From assembly GCA_963794615.1 (NCBI GenBank), contig CAWCEP010000005.1:186001-250000 (forward strand): a stretch of DNA of 64,000 nucleotides, read 5' to 3'. Position numbers and translations under genes: made by a program. This document shows, piece by piece, positions 44,862 through 54,150 of the stretch (within the stretch, counting starts at the first letter, position 1; every line of letters begins with the position of its first letter). Under the pieces are notes generated by a model. The model saw nothing but the letters and a program-made list of their open reading frames with translations. It searched no databases and was not told the origin of the DNA. This DNA is from Chersky-840 sp963794615 (GTDB lineage Bacteria > Actinomycetota > Acidimicrobiia > Acidimicrobiales > UBA8190).

Positions 44862-45591
44862 GGCTTTCCGGCCCATCGCGAACACGCCACCCTCGAGCCT
44901 TCCTCGGAAGGTGAAGTTCTTCGGAAGGATGATTCTCGATTACCAGGTTTTGACCGTCTATCAGGACCTCCACCGTGAGCTCGCTCACGTCCACGGCGAC
45001 GTTCTTGACGTCGGGTGCGGGTACAGCCCCTACAAGTTCCTCCTCGAGGGGAAACCGGTTCGGTACTTCGGAATCGATGTACAAGCGGACGATACCTTTG
45101 GCGATGTCGAGAGCGTCGTGCCTTTCGATGGAATGCACATTCCGTTTCCCGATGACCATTTCGACTTTGTGATCTGCACCGAGGTCCTCGAGCATGTCTC
45201 CCATTTTCAGGAGCTCGTAGATGAGCTCCATCGAGTGATGAAAGTCGGTTCCCGCGCCTTCGTCACGGTGCCCTGGTCGGCAAGGTACCACTTCATTCCC
45301 TATGACTTCTTTCGGTACACGCCCTCGAGCTTGGGAACGATCTTTGGTCAGTTCCGGGATGTAACGATCTCACCTCGCGGAACTGACATCTCCGTGATCG
45401 CTTCTAAGGTCGCCGTTCTGTGGTTTCGGAACCTCGTCCCGCAGAAGCGTTGGAAATTCCTATTCACGCCGCTCTGGCTCCTGGCCTCCCCCCTGCTCCT
45501 GGTGGTGACGTGCATCGGCCACATCGCGACGTATGCCAAGCTTGGATCCACAGACGACCCGCTTGGTTACACGATTACCGCATCGAAATGA
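44851..45591 (+). CDS. Class I SAM-dependent methyltransferase
   Basis: A 246-residue protein whose GTG start (44851) overlaps the transketolase stop by eleven bases. The SAM site is GDVLDVGCGYSPYKF near residue 49, then YFGIDVQAD; the DGMHIPFPDDHFDFVICTEVLEHV stretch is typical of methyltransferase type 11. The C-terminal part has a hydrophobic helix pair (FLFTPLWLLASPLLLVV) that may bind membrane or a lipid-linked sugar. Probably methylates a glycan or polyprenyl-linked intermediate. Confidence 0.82.
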   Translation: MTTEAFRPIANTPPSSLPRKVKFFGRMILDYQVLTVYQDLHRELAHVHGDVLDVGCGYSPYKFLLEGKPVRYFGIDVQADDTFGDVESVVPFDGMHIPFPDDHFDFVICTEVLEHVSHFQELVDELHRVMKVGSRAFVTVPWSARYHFIPYDFFRYTPSSLGTIFGQFRDVTISPRGTDISVIASKVAVLWFRNLVPQKRWKFLFTPLWLLASPLLLVVTCIGHIATYAKLGSTDDPLGYTITASK

Positions 45592-45601
45592 CCCTGATCA
45601 C

Positions 45602-46330
45602 ATGAGCACTCGCACCGTCCAGGACGAGGGGGGGTACAACCAGGGGTGGGCAGGGGGTCGTTCGATGCAGGTGCGGGCCCAACGACGTTGCCGACTCCTC
45701 ATGTCGGCGATGACGCCACACCCAGCCGGACGGGTCCTCGAGATCGGATGCGGTAGGGGAGAGATTGCTCATCGGTTGGCCGCGGAAACTGGAATGTTGG
45801 TCATGGGCCTTGATCGTTCCGAGCAGTTCATCGAGGAGGCGCGGGCTACGGCTACTTCGACAAACATCCAGTTCGAGGCTTTGGACTTCCGCCAGGTGGA
45901 GGAGCGCTTTGGGTCGCGGCAGTTCGACTATGTCGTGGGAAACGGGATCCTTCACCACCTCTACTACGACCTACACAGTGCTCTCCTGACGATGCGCAAT
46001 TTGCTCACTGACGATGGCCGGATCGCATTCCTGGAGCCAAATCTCCACAATCCATATGTCTATCTCGTCTTCACATTCTCGAAGCTCCGTTCACGAGCAC
46101 GCCTGGAGCCCGATGAGATGGCTTTCTCCCGCCGCTTCGCGATCAAGGCGCTGCGTGACGCAGGTTTTTCGGATGTCGACGTTCAATATAGAGACTTCCT
46201 GGTCCCAGGGGTGCCCACATGGGCTATCCGCCCTGTCGTTGGCGCTGGGCGCGTCGCTGAGGCATTGCCTGGTGCAAAGCACCTTGCTCAATCGCTCTTC
46301 ATCTCTGCCCAGCGCGGCGCAGGTCGGTAA
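45602..46330 (+). CDS. Class I SAM-dependent methyltransferase
   Basis: A 242-residue protein from the ATG at 45602, ten bases after the previous methyltransferase. The SAM loop is VLEIGCGRGEIAHRLA, the acidic strand GLDRSEQFIEEA, and FDYVVGNGILHHL with LLTDDGRIAFLEPN completes the fold. It lies directly upstream of a GT2 gene on the same strand. Distinct from its neighbour in the substrate region, so two methylations may take place. Substrate unknown. Confidence 0.83.
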   Translation: MSTRTVQDEGGYNQGWAGGRSMQVRAQRRCRLLMSAMTPHPAGRVLEIGCGRGEIAHRLAAETGMLVMGLDRSEQFIEEARATATSTNIQFEALDFRQVEERFGSRQFDYVVGNGILHHLYYDLHSALLTMRNLLTDDGRIAFLEPNLHNPYVYLVFTFSKLRSRARLEPDEMAFSRRFAIKALRDAGFSDVDVQYRDFLVPGVPTWAIRPVVGAGRVAEALPGAKHLAQSLFISAQRGAGR

Positions 46331-46341
46331 TCTTCGGCATC

Positions 46342-47440
46342 ATGGCCAATCCGCAAAAGGATCAGCGTCTCGAGAGTAAAGGTGCAGACTCCGACGCACC
46401 ACGGAGCATGCGGGCAAACCGAAAGGTCAGTGCGATCATCGCTTGCTACCGGGATGGCCCTGCGTGTCCGATCATGTATGAGCGACTTTCCAAAATATTC
46501 GATCGGATCGGGGTCGAATACGAGATTATCTTTGTCAACGATGCCAGTCCGGATAACGCGAAGGAGGTTCTGGCTGAGATCGCTCGGTCCGATCACAGAG
46601 TTGTCGTCGTCAACCATTCTCGAAATTTCGGTTCTCAGAGCGCGTTCACCAGTGGCATGCGAATTGCAACTGGAGACGCCGTTGTCCTGCTAGACGGTGA
46701 CCTCCAGGACCCGCCGGAGATCATTGAGCAATTTGTCGCCAAATGGGAGCAGGGCTTCGATGTCGTGTACGGAATTCGGACAAAGCGTCAAGCAACCGTG
46801 TTCCTTCGCTCCGGATACAAGCTATTCTATCGGATGTTCCGCGCAGCCTCTTATGTTCCGATGCCACTCGACGCTGGCGATTTCTCACTTCTCGATCGAC
46901 GCGTTGTCGACGCCCTAAACAGCCTTCCGGAGAACAACCGCTTTCTCCGCGGCCTACGTGCATGGGTCGGGTTTCGACAGACCGGTGTCACCTACACGCG
47001 GCCCGAGCGAATGTTTGGTCGCACGACTAACTCCTTCCTACGAAACCTGGGTTGGGCGCGAAAGGGAATTGTGTCGTTCTCCTACGCGCCGCTCGAGCTC
47101 ATTACCGTCCTTGCCGTGGCGACAATCATCGGGAGTGCGCTGGCCGCAATTGCGGGCAATTCTGGTTCGCCTGGTCAGCCCCCATCAGGCCCCATCAGGC
47201 CTGACTACGGTGATCCTCATCGTCCTCTTCCTAGGTGGGGTCCAACTGGCATGCCTAAGTATCATCGGGTCCTACCTCGCGCACATCTACGACGAGGTAA
47301 AGCGCCGCCCGGCGTTCATCGTCGAAAGCATTCTTAACGCCCCGAGCGCTGGTGACGGAGTGCCAGTCGGAATAGAAGAACAGCCTGCGTTACCTGACCT
47401 TGCGATTGCCCCCGACGATCTCGACGTGAAGAGCGAATAG
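46342..47440 (+). CDS. GT2 family glycosyltransferase, DPM1/ArnC-like (broken by a 10-bp tandem duplication)
   Basis: Polyprenyl-phosphate sugar synthase type, close to the 8.2-9.4 kb gene. SAIIACYRDGP, FVNDASPDNAKEV, LLDGDLQDPPE as the metal site, then RPERMFGRTTNSF at the acceptor motif. The frame from the ATG at 46342 enters the first C-terminal helix and then shifts at two adjacent copies of CCCCATCAGG (47180-47199). Deleting one copy restores GQPPSGLTTVILIVLFLGG, IIGSYLAHIYDEVKRRP and the stop at 47440. Without it the protein loses its second helix and ends in a basic tail at 47337. Confidence 0.83.
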
Positions 47441-47463
47441 GCAACACCTATTCACTGGGCTGG

Positions 47464-47484
47464 CCATCCGCCATCCGCCATCCG
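47464..47484 (+). repeat. Heptamer tandem repeat (CCATCCG x3)
   Basis: Three exact head-to-tail copies of CCATCCG lie between the convergent stops of the GT2 gene and the first large membrane protein. The complement, CGGATGG, resembles in length and G-richness the GGTGGTG heptamers at 50754. Confidence 0.7.
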
Positions 47485-47488
47485 CCGA

Positions 47489-49573
47489 TCAGACTCGCCC
47501 GGCCCTCGATCGAACGATTTTGAAGAAGGTGTTGGGTGCTTCGTGTGGCAGCGGGACGGGTCTGTAAATTCCGCACATCGTGATACCCAGAAACTGAGCT
47601 GTGGAGGGATACACGACCGAGGTCTTCCCAAACGGATAGGAGATATTTGGTCCGGCGACGAGCCAGCGAGTCGCATGGCGACGCACAAATTGGCAGCCCA
47701 CATGGAGAGCGGCATGGCTGAGGAAGAAGTCTTGGGGGTCATCGAACAGAATCCGCGGGCTCACACCAGTCAAAAGGTAGTAATAGTTGGCGTCGGGACC
47801 GATGTAACCTACGGTTCCGCCCCCATGAGCCGTTGCGTATGCCTTGGCGGCAACAATTTCTTGGCTGTTGATCTGCGCGAGAAAGCCGATCGATGGAGGC
47901 GGATGGGCCAAGGCGTTATAGGCGACCGAAGGATTCGGGGTCTGCAGGATGGCTCCGAAGCAAGTACCAATCGGAATCGTCACTGGGAGTAGCCAGAGAG
48001 CACTGGTCACGCGGCTCCGGCCAAACCAGGCGCCGGATCGCCTGACCTCCCCAGCGATCGCCGGGTAACACAACGACAGAAGAGCGCAGCAGCACACTCC
48101 AAAGGGCAACAGGAACGTTTGGAGCTGTCCATCGGCGGAGGCACTGTTGATGTAATAGGGGAACGCCAAGATCGACCACGTACCGACAAGAGCCAGGGTC
48201 ACGATGGCGTACTTCTGATGCCTAGGCCGCTCGTCAACGGCGGCAGAGGCCTTCCACAGAAGGAACCAGCCAACGGCAGCACTGCTGAGGAGTAACGGCA
48301 TGACGATCAGTACGGGTCCAGGAATCCAAATTGGCGTGGCCGAACCGATAAATCCTCCTCCGAATGACCGAGCGGTGAGACCGAGATACTGAAGCTGGAT
48401 GGTGTGGCGAATAGCCAGAGTCCAAAGGGGATAGAACAGCAATCCGGGAACGAGCCCCTTGAGCCAGAGGAGCGTGGCCTGTTTGCGGAGGGCGCCGCGC
48501 GCTGCGATCTGAAGCACGAGTCCGAACCCGACCGTGACGGCGACGCCGAAATCCTGGGAGTTCCACGCCATGACGCCAGCGAGCAGGCCAAGACCAATCA
48601 GCGTCGCCTTGGGCACGGAGCGCCGTAGCAAAGCCATCAAAGAACTCGCGGCGATGAGGGAGAAGAGCATTGCCGGGAAAATGCGGACTGGCAGTTCCTG
48701 AAGGTAAACCGCAACGGAGCTCGTTTCGATGCCGTGTAACACGGTGACGGCCGTCACGGGTACGGTGAGCACGACGGCAACCCATAGCGAACGCTCGGGC
48801 AGCGTACGTCGAGCCAACACGACGGCAAGGACGACGGCGCCGACGGCGAAGCAGCTGAGAAGGATGGTGGCCATGTTGGCCAGTCCCTTCGCCGACAACA
48901 GTGAGCGGAACGGAAAGATGAGCCAGCCATACAGGGTGGTGTACTGAGGAACGAAATCGGCACCGGGCACTCGGCCGGCGGCCGGAGCCAGCATCTCGTT
49001 GAGGACGTAGTCGTTGCCGTACGAGACGACGAAGTTCCCGAGATCCCGAATGAGACTGAGAATGTCGGCGAGGGCGAGTGCGGTCACGAATCCCGTGAGA
49101 ACGTAGCGGAGCATTCTTGATCGACGGAGACGAGCTGCAATCGGCACGATGAGCATCGAGACGGGAACGGCTACGAGGGCGACCGAGAGTCCGAATCCCT
49201 CCCAGTAGGTGGAGGTCGCGGCAGGCCGCTCGACCTGCGCGATCCCGAACAGCATGCCGACGATACAGACGACAAGCGCGATCCGGCTGGGTTTGATCGG
49301 GGGGCGACGTACAAAGCGGACAACCAGCACGACGGCGGCGATGACTGAGAGCACAAATACAGCGCGGTCGTACCAATCGGCATGCAAAGCGGCGACGGTA
49401 TCCGGCGTAATCTTGTCGGCGCTTCCGCGAATGCTAAGCAGAACAACGATGATGAGGATCGTAATTCCGGCAACTCTCGAGAAGAGAGATCTGAGAGCGA
49501 CCGCCTCAGATGTGGTTTCGGGAAGTGCCCGACCACCTTGTTGTTCGTTTGGGGAGGAGGGCGTTGCCATCAC
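47489..49573 (-). CDS. Polytopic membrane protein, duplicated copy 1
   Basis: A 694-residue protein with a hydrophilic N-terminus, a first helix near 30-48, some twelve further helices and a soluble C-terminal region from about residue 550. SYGNDYVLNEMLAPAAG and VPQYTTLYGWLIFP lie in an extracytoplasmic loop. The plan fits GT-C-type transferases, but I recognise no family motif. It is almost identical to the protein at 51315-53390, apart from scattered N-terminal changes and a strongly different last 75 residues. The start is GTG-ATG at 49573/49570. It likely handles glycan building blocks outside the membrane. Confidence 0.75.
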   Translation of the reverse strand: MMATPSSPNEQQGGRALPETTSEAVALRSLFSRVAGITILIIVVLLSIRGSADKITPDTVAALHADWYDRAVFVLSVIAAVVLVVRFVRRPPIKPSRIALVVCIVGMLFGIAQVERPAATSTYWEGFGLSVALVAVPVSMLIVPIAARLRRSRMLRYVLTGFVTALALADILSLIRDLGNFVVSYGNDYVLNEMLAPAAGRVPGADFVPQYTTLYGWLIFPFRSLLSAKGLANMATILLSCFAVGAVVLAVVLARRTLPERSLWVAVVLTVPVTAVTVLHGIETSSVAVYLQELPVRIFPAMLFSLIAASSLMALLRRSVPKATLIGLGLLAGVMAWNSQDFGVAVTVGFGLVLQIAARGALRKQATLLWLKGLVPGLLFYPLWTLAIRHTIQLQYLGLTARSFGGGFIGSATPIWIPGPVLIVMPLLLSSAAVGWFLLWKASAAVDERPRHQKYAIVTLALVGTWSILAFPYYINSASADGQLQTFLLPFGVCCCALLSLCYPAIAGEVRRSGAWFGRSRVTSALWLLPVTIPIGTCFGAILQTPNPSVAYNALAHPPPSIGFLAQINSQEIVAAKAYATAHGGGTVGYIGPDANYYYLLTGVSPRILFDDPQDFFLSHAALHVGCQFVRRHATRWLVAGPNISYPFGKTSVVYPSTAQFLGITMCGIYRPVPLPHEAPNTFFKIVRSRAGRV

Positions 49574-50311
49574 AGATCCATCAATGAATTGGCCGTCGGA
49601 CGAAGAGACTCGTCGAGGGAGGGAAACCTTGAAGCACGCTGGGGAAGAGAGGAGGCAGAGGGAAATCTCTCTAGGGCGGGCGCCTGCTCCCGTGATCGAG
49701 CGCGCTCTGCCTCGCGGTGGGGTCGAATTTCGGGTGTCGCGGGCTCGAAAAGATCCTGCCGATCATGGGCTGGAGGTGTTCCCTTCTGGTACGGACAGCG
49801 TCGTTAACACACCTCGCTTGTCACGGTCTGTCCGGATCAGGGTGCACCCGCGGAGCTTGAACAGTTGGGCATGGCATCGGTCCATCCACGGTACCATCGT
49901 GCTCGGTGAGGGTAGTGCACTGAGCTTCCGGTGGGAAGGCTGTCCGCTTCTTCCACCGCAAGGTGGGCCCGCGCGGGAGCCAGTGAAACCAACCGCTTGA
50001 CTGAATCGATCCCCCAGAGGGAATCACTTACGGATGGACATAATCTTCGCAGGTCGGGCCGGTTATACCCACATCTCGGCCAAGACGCTGCGTCGCCGGG
50101 ACAATCGTGCGAATGTTCAATGCGGCCTGAGGGCAGGGGCAGTCGTGATAGCACGCAAGAAGCCACGGACCTGTTTCCGGGCGAAGGGTTCTGATCCGCG
50201 GTCTCCTCGTGGTCTGCCCACGGACCTTGTCGACACGAATCCTTGAATGAGCTGGGCCTCCCGGCTAGCTGTGGAGCTGTCCAGAACTCACACTCGCCCC
50301 GGAGGCCCGCC
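49574..50311. other. Upstream block of duplication copy 1, no gene
   Basis: About 740 bases. The first about 55 bases upstream of the membrane-protein start are nearly identical to those upstream of copy 2. Then 49690-50000 shares ordered, diverged blocks with 53515-53810, for example CTGCCTCGCGG at 49707 and 53530. No intact gene is seen; it may be decayed coding sequence. Confidence 0.5.
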
Positions 50312-51212
50312 GTGCACCGTAACGCCCCCACTCACGCCGGAAGGTCGGTTCCGTCTGTGCCAGCGCATCGGCGACGGCTGGACCGTGGCTACCGCCGCCG
50401 AATCGATGCACATCTCGTGTCAGACCGCGCACAAGTGGTGGCGCCGTTACCAGGAATCCGGGGTCGCCGGCCTCGAGGATCGTTCGTCGAGGCTCCGGCG
50501 TTGTCCCACAAGGACCCCGGCTCGTCTGGAGCGTGCATCGTGGCGCTCCGGCGGCGTCACCAGCTCGGTCCAGCTCGCTCGCCTCGCGGGTGGGGTGCCT
50601 GCCTCGTCCCCGCATCGGGTTTTGCGACGCCACGGAGTGAGCTGGCTCTCGGATCTCGACCGGGGAAGTGGTCGGGTGATCCGTCGCATCGAGACCTCGC
50701 GACCCGGGGAGCTCGTGCACATCGACGTGAAGAAGCAGGCCAAGATCCCTAGAGGTGGTGGGTGGTGGGTGGTGGGTGGTGGGTGGTGGGTGGAGGGTGG
50801 AGGGTGGACGTTTGGGAGGGACAGGTGCACAACGCCCAAGGCGGGCGACCCCGCGTGGGTTACGCCTACATCCATCCGCCGTCGACGCCTACAGCCGTTT
50901 GGCATATTCCGAGGTCCACGAGGACGAGCAGGCGGTTACGGCTATCGGGTTCTGGCGTCGTGCCCGAGCCTTCTTCGAGAGCTATGGCGTGTCCGTCGAA
51001 AGGGTGCTCACGGACAACGGGGCCTGATATCGCTCGGCGGTATTCGAAATCGACCTCCTCGGTGTCTACGCCCGGCCCTATCGATCAGAGGCGGCTCGAA
51101 CCATGGCTCTTTGGACCGCTGGCTCCATCTCTTCAACCATCACCGGCACCACTACGCTGTCGACGGCCCACCCGTCAGCGGCGTAAACAACCTGATTGGG
51201 CAGAACAGCTAA
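50312..51212 (+). pseudogene. IS481-type transposase pseudogene carrying a heptamer minisatellite
   Basis: Remains of a DDE transposase. The N-terminal HTH has LTPEGRFRLCQRIGDG and TAHKWWRRYQESG. The core starts with GELVHIDVKKQAKIP (first Asp), then SAVDAYSRLAYSEVHED and VERVLTDNGA (second Asp), followed at once by a stop. The segment with the catalytic Glu is missing, and the end HLFNHHRHHYAVDGPPVSGV is in another frame. One break is a CCCCC run at 50325-50329; another is the repeat at 50754-50808. Terminal repeats could not be set with confidence; TGTCC near 50278 and TGTTC (complement) near 51210 are candidates. It separates the two copies of the large membrane protein. Confidence 0.75.
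50754..50808 (+). repeat. G-rich heptamer minisatellite (GGTGGTG/GGTGGAG, 8 units)
   Basis: Five exact GGTGGTG units are followed by two GGTGGAG and a last GGTGGA. It sits just after the IPRGGG codons of the transposase core, where relatives read GGG followed by a histidine. The 55 bases are not a multiple of three and so shift the frame. The G-runs could form a quadruplex. Confidence 0.9.
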
Positions 51213-51314
51213 CGCCGGTCGCAACTTGGACGAGTCGGTCCACGACGCGAGACGTTGTTTTGATCTCTGTACCCATTCGCGTTGAGCTCGCGCTGGCGTC
51301 TGACATTGGCTGGA

Positions 51315-53390
51315 TCAGGAGGCCGATTGAACGATTTTGAAGAAGGTGAAGGACGGCTCGCGTGGCAGGGTCACGGGTTCGTACAATCCGCACGGAGTTG
51401 CACCGAGTTCGTGACTTGTAGGGGGAATCGGGAACGATGTCTTCCCAATAGGATAGGAAATTTTTGGTGCGGTGACGAGCCAGCGAGTCGCATGGCGAAC
51501 CACAAATTGGCAGCCCACATGGAGAGCAGTGTGGCTGAGCGAAAAATCTTGGGGGTCATCGAACAGAATGCGCGGGCTCACACCAGTCAAAAGGTAGTAA
51601 TAGTTGGCGTCGGGACCGATGTAACCTACGGTTCCGCCCCCATGAGCCGTTGCGTATGCCTTGGCGGCAACAATTTCTTGGCTGTTGATCTGCGCGAGAA
51701 AGCCGATCGATGGAGGCGGATGGGCCAAGGCGTTATAGGCGACCGAAGGATTCGGGGTCTGCAGGATGGCTCCGAAGCAAGTACCAATCGGAATCGTCAC
51801 TGGGAGTAGCCAGAGAGCACTGGTCACGCGGCTCCGGCCAAACCAGGCGCCGGATCGCCTGACCTCCCCAGCGATCGCCGGGTAACACAACGACAGAAGA
51901 GCGCAGCAGCACACTCCAAAGGGCAACAGGAACGTTTGGAGCTGTCCATCGGCGGAGGCACTGTTGATGTAATAGGGGAACGCCAAGATCGACCACGTAC
52001 CGACAAGAGCCAGGGTCACGATGGCGTACTTCTGATGCCTAGGCCGCTCGTCAACGGCGGCAGAGGCCTTCCACAGAAGGAACCAGCCAACGGCAGCACT
52101 GCTGAGGAGTAACGGCATGACGATCAGTACGGGTCCAGGAATCCAAATTGGCGTGGCCCCACCGATAAATCCTCCTCCGAATGACCGAGCGGTGAGACCG
52201 AGATACTGAAGCTGGATGGTGTGGCGAATAGCCAGAGTCCAAAGGGGATAGAACAGCAATCCGGGAACGAGCCCCTTGAGCCAGAGGAGCGTGGCCTGTT
52301 TGCGGAGGGCGCCGCGCGCTGCGATCTGAAGCACGAGTCCGAACCCGACCGTGACGGCGACGCCGAAATCCTGGGAGTTCCACGCCATGACGCCAGCGAG
52401 CAGGCCAAGACCAATCAGCGTCGCCTTGGGCACGGAGCGCCGTAGCAAAGCCATCAAAGAACTCGCGGCGATGAGGGAGAAGAGCATTGCCGGGAAAATG
52501 CGGACTGGCAGTTCCTGAAGGTAAACCGCAACGGAGCTCGTTTCGATGCCGTGTAACACGGTGACGGCCGTCACGGGTACGGTGAGCACGACGGCAACCC
52601 ATAGCGAACGCTCGGGCAGCGTACGTCGAGCCAACACGACGGCAAGGACGACGGCGCCGACGGCGAAGCAGCTGAGAAGGATGGTGGCCATGTTGGCCAG
52701 TCCCTTCGCCGACAACAGTGAGCGGAACGGAAAGATGAGCCAGCCATACAGAGTGGTGTACATGGGAACGTAATCGGCACCGGGAACTCGGCCGGCGGCC
52801 GGAGCCAGCATGTCGTTGAGGACGTAGTCGTTGCCGTACGAGACGACGAAGTTCCCAAGATCCCGAATGAGACTGAGAATGTCGGCGAGGGCGAGTGCGG
52901 TCACGAATCCCGTGAGAACGTAGCGGAGCATTCTTGATCGACGGAGACGAGCTGCAATCGGCACGATGAGCATCGAGACGGGAACGGCTACGAGGGCGAC
53001 CGAGAGTCCGAATCCCTCCCAGTAGGTGGAGGTCGCGGCAGGCCGATCGACCTGCGCGATCCCGAACAGCATGCCGACGATACAGACGACAAGCGCGATC
53101 CGGCTGGGTTTGATCGGGGGGCGACGTACAAAGCGGACAACCAGCACGACGGCGGCGATGACTGAGAGCACAAATACAGCGCGGTCGTACCAATCGGCAT
53201 GCACCGCGGCGATGGTATTCGGCGGAATCTTGTCGGCGCTTCCGCGAATGCTAAGCAGAACAACGATGATGAGGATCGAAATTCCGGCAACTCTCGAGAA
53301 GAGAGATCTGAGAGCGACCGCCTCAGATGGGGTTTCGGGAAGTGCCCGACCACCTTGTTGTTCGTTTGGAGAGGAGGGCGTTGCCATCAA
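51315..53390 (-). CDS. Polytopic membrane protein, duplicated copy 2
   Basis: A 691-residue protein nearly identical to the 47489-49573 protein over residues about 150-610. Differences cluster in three places: the first about 110 residues (TT/TP, TVAAL/NTIAAV, VERP/VDRP), the loop LNDMLAPAAGRVPGADYVPMYTT, and the last 75 residues, where identity falls to roughly half (KTSFPIPPTSHELG here against KTSVVYPSTAQFLG). The middle is close to identical at the DNA level too. Function as for copy 1. The altered, probably extracytoplasmic tail suggests a changed partner or substrate. Confidence 0.75.
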   Translation of the reverse strand: MMATPSSPNEQQGGRALPETPSEAVALRSLFSRVAGISILIIVVLLSIRGSADKIPPNTIAAVHADWYDRAVFVLSVIAAVVLVVRFVRRPPIKPSRIALVVCIVGMLFGIAQVDRPAATSTYWEGFGLSVALVAVPVSMLIVPIAARLRRSRMLRYVLTGFVTALALADILSLIRDLGNFVVSYGNDYVLNDMLAPAAGRVPGADYVPMYTTLYGWLIFPFRSLLSAKGLANMATILLSCFAVGAVVLAVVLARRTLPERSLWVAVVLTVPVTAVTVLHGIETSSVAVYLQELPVRIFPAMLFSLIAASSLMALLRRSVPKATLIGLGLLAGVMAWNSQDFGVAVTVGFGLVLQIAARGALRKQATLLWLKGLVPGLLFYPLWTLAIRHTIQLQYLGLTARSFGGGFIGGATPIWIPGPVLIVMPLLLSSAAVGWFLLWKASAAVDERPRHQKYAIVTLALVGTWSILAFPYYINSASADGQLQTFLLPFGVCCCALLSLCYPAIAGEVRRSGAWFGRSRVTSALWLLPVTIPIGTCFGAILQTPNPSVAYNALAHPPPSIGFLAQINSQEIVAAKAYATAHGGGTVGYIGPDANYYYLLTGVSPRILFDDPQDFSLSHTALHVGCQFVVRHATRWLVTAPKISYPIGKTSFPIPPTSHELGATPCGLYEPVTLPREPSFTFFKIVQSAS

Positions 53391-54150
53391 AGATCCATCA
53401 ATGAATTGGCCGTCGGACGAAGAGACTCGTCGAGCGGCGGAAACATTGATCCCGCCTCGGGAGGACAGGAGTTTACGGAGATCTCTTTAGTATGTGTTGC
53501 TCCTCCCGTATCGTTGGTGGGGTAAGACCCTGCCTCGCGGAGGGGCCGCCGTTTCAGGCGGATCCCGAAGGTCAATAGCTCAGCACTGTCTTCTTCTAGT
53601 ACGGGCAGCATCACTAACGGTCGTAGTGTCTGCACGGGATCGTCTGAATCAGGATGCACTCGCGGGGGTTGAAAAGTCGAGGATTGCATCGTTACAACGA
53701 CATACTATCGTGTGCGGTACTGAGGTGCTGTGGGGGACTCCAACGCTGCTTTTGCCACAAGTGGCCCCGCGGGGGCTTCAGCCTGTGCACCCTCTCCATC
53801 GTGTTTAGCCGGATCGGGCCGTCGAGGCGCTCGTCGGGGAAGCGCCTTGAGGAGCCCTGGGCGGAAGGACCTTCATCAACGGGCAACGCTATGAACGTCC
53901 CGAGCGTGAAGGACGGGCGGGTAGTTGGCCCATCATCCATGACACGGTCAAGCTCCTCGGTTGCCTTAGCTTGTGACCCATGAGTAGTCAACCACGACAA
54001 GCCTGACGGGAAATGGTACGGGTGCCAGGTCACAGCCGGGCGCCTCGGCAGTGGATCGTGGGATCACCTTGACATTGCCAATCTTTTTCGACACAAGCCA
54101 TCCGCAAGATGACTCATACCTCATAGTCCAATCGAGAGCCCGGTGTCGGC
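53391..54150. other. Upstream block of duplication copy 2, no gene
   Basis: About 760 bases between the membrane protein and the DUF2079 gene, both on the minus strand. The part to about 53815 is a diverged copy of 49574-50000. The remaining 300 bases have open frames but no recognisable domain. Confidence 0.45.

Noticed and set aside
50754..50808. CRISPR-like repeat array
   Set aside because: Units are 7 bases, contiguous and without spacers; a minisatellite.
52051..53193. 380-codon minus-strand frame (and its twin at 48234-49376)
   Set aside because: Arg/His-rich frame inside the duplicated membrane-protein genes; duplicated only because its host is.
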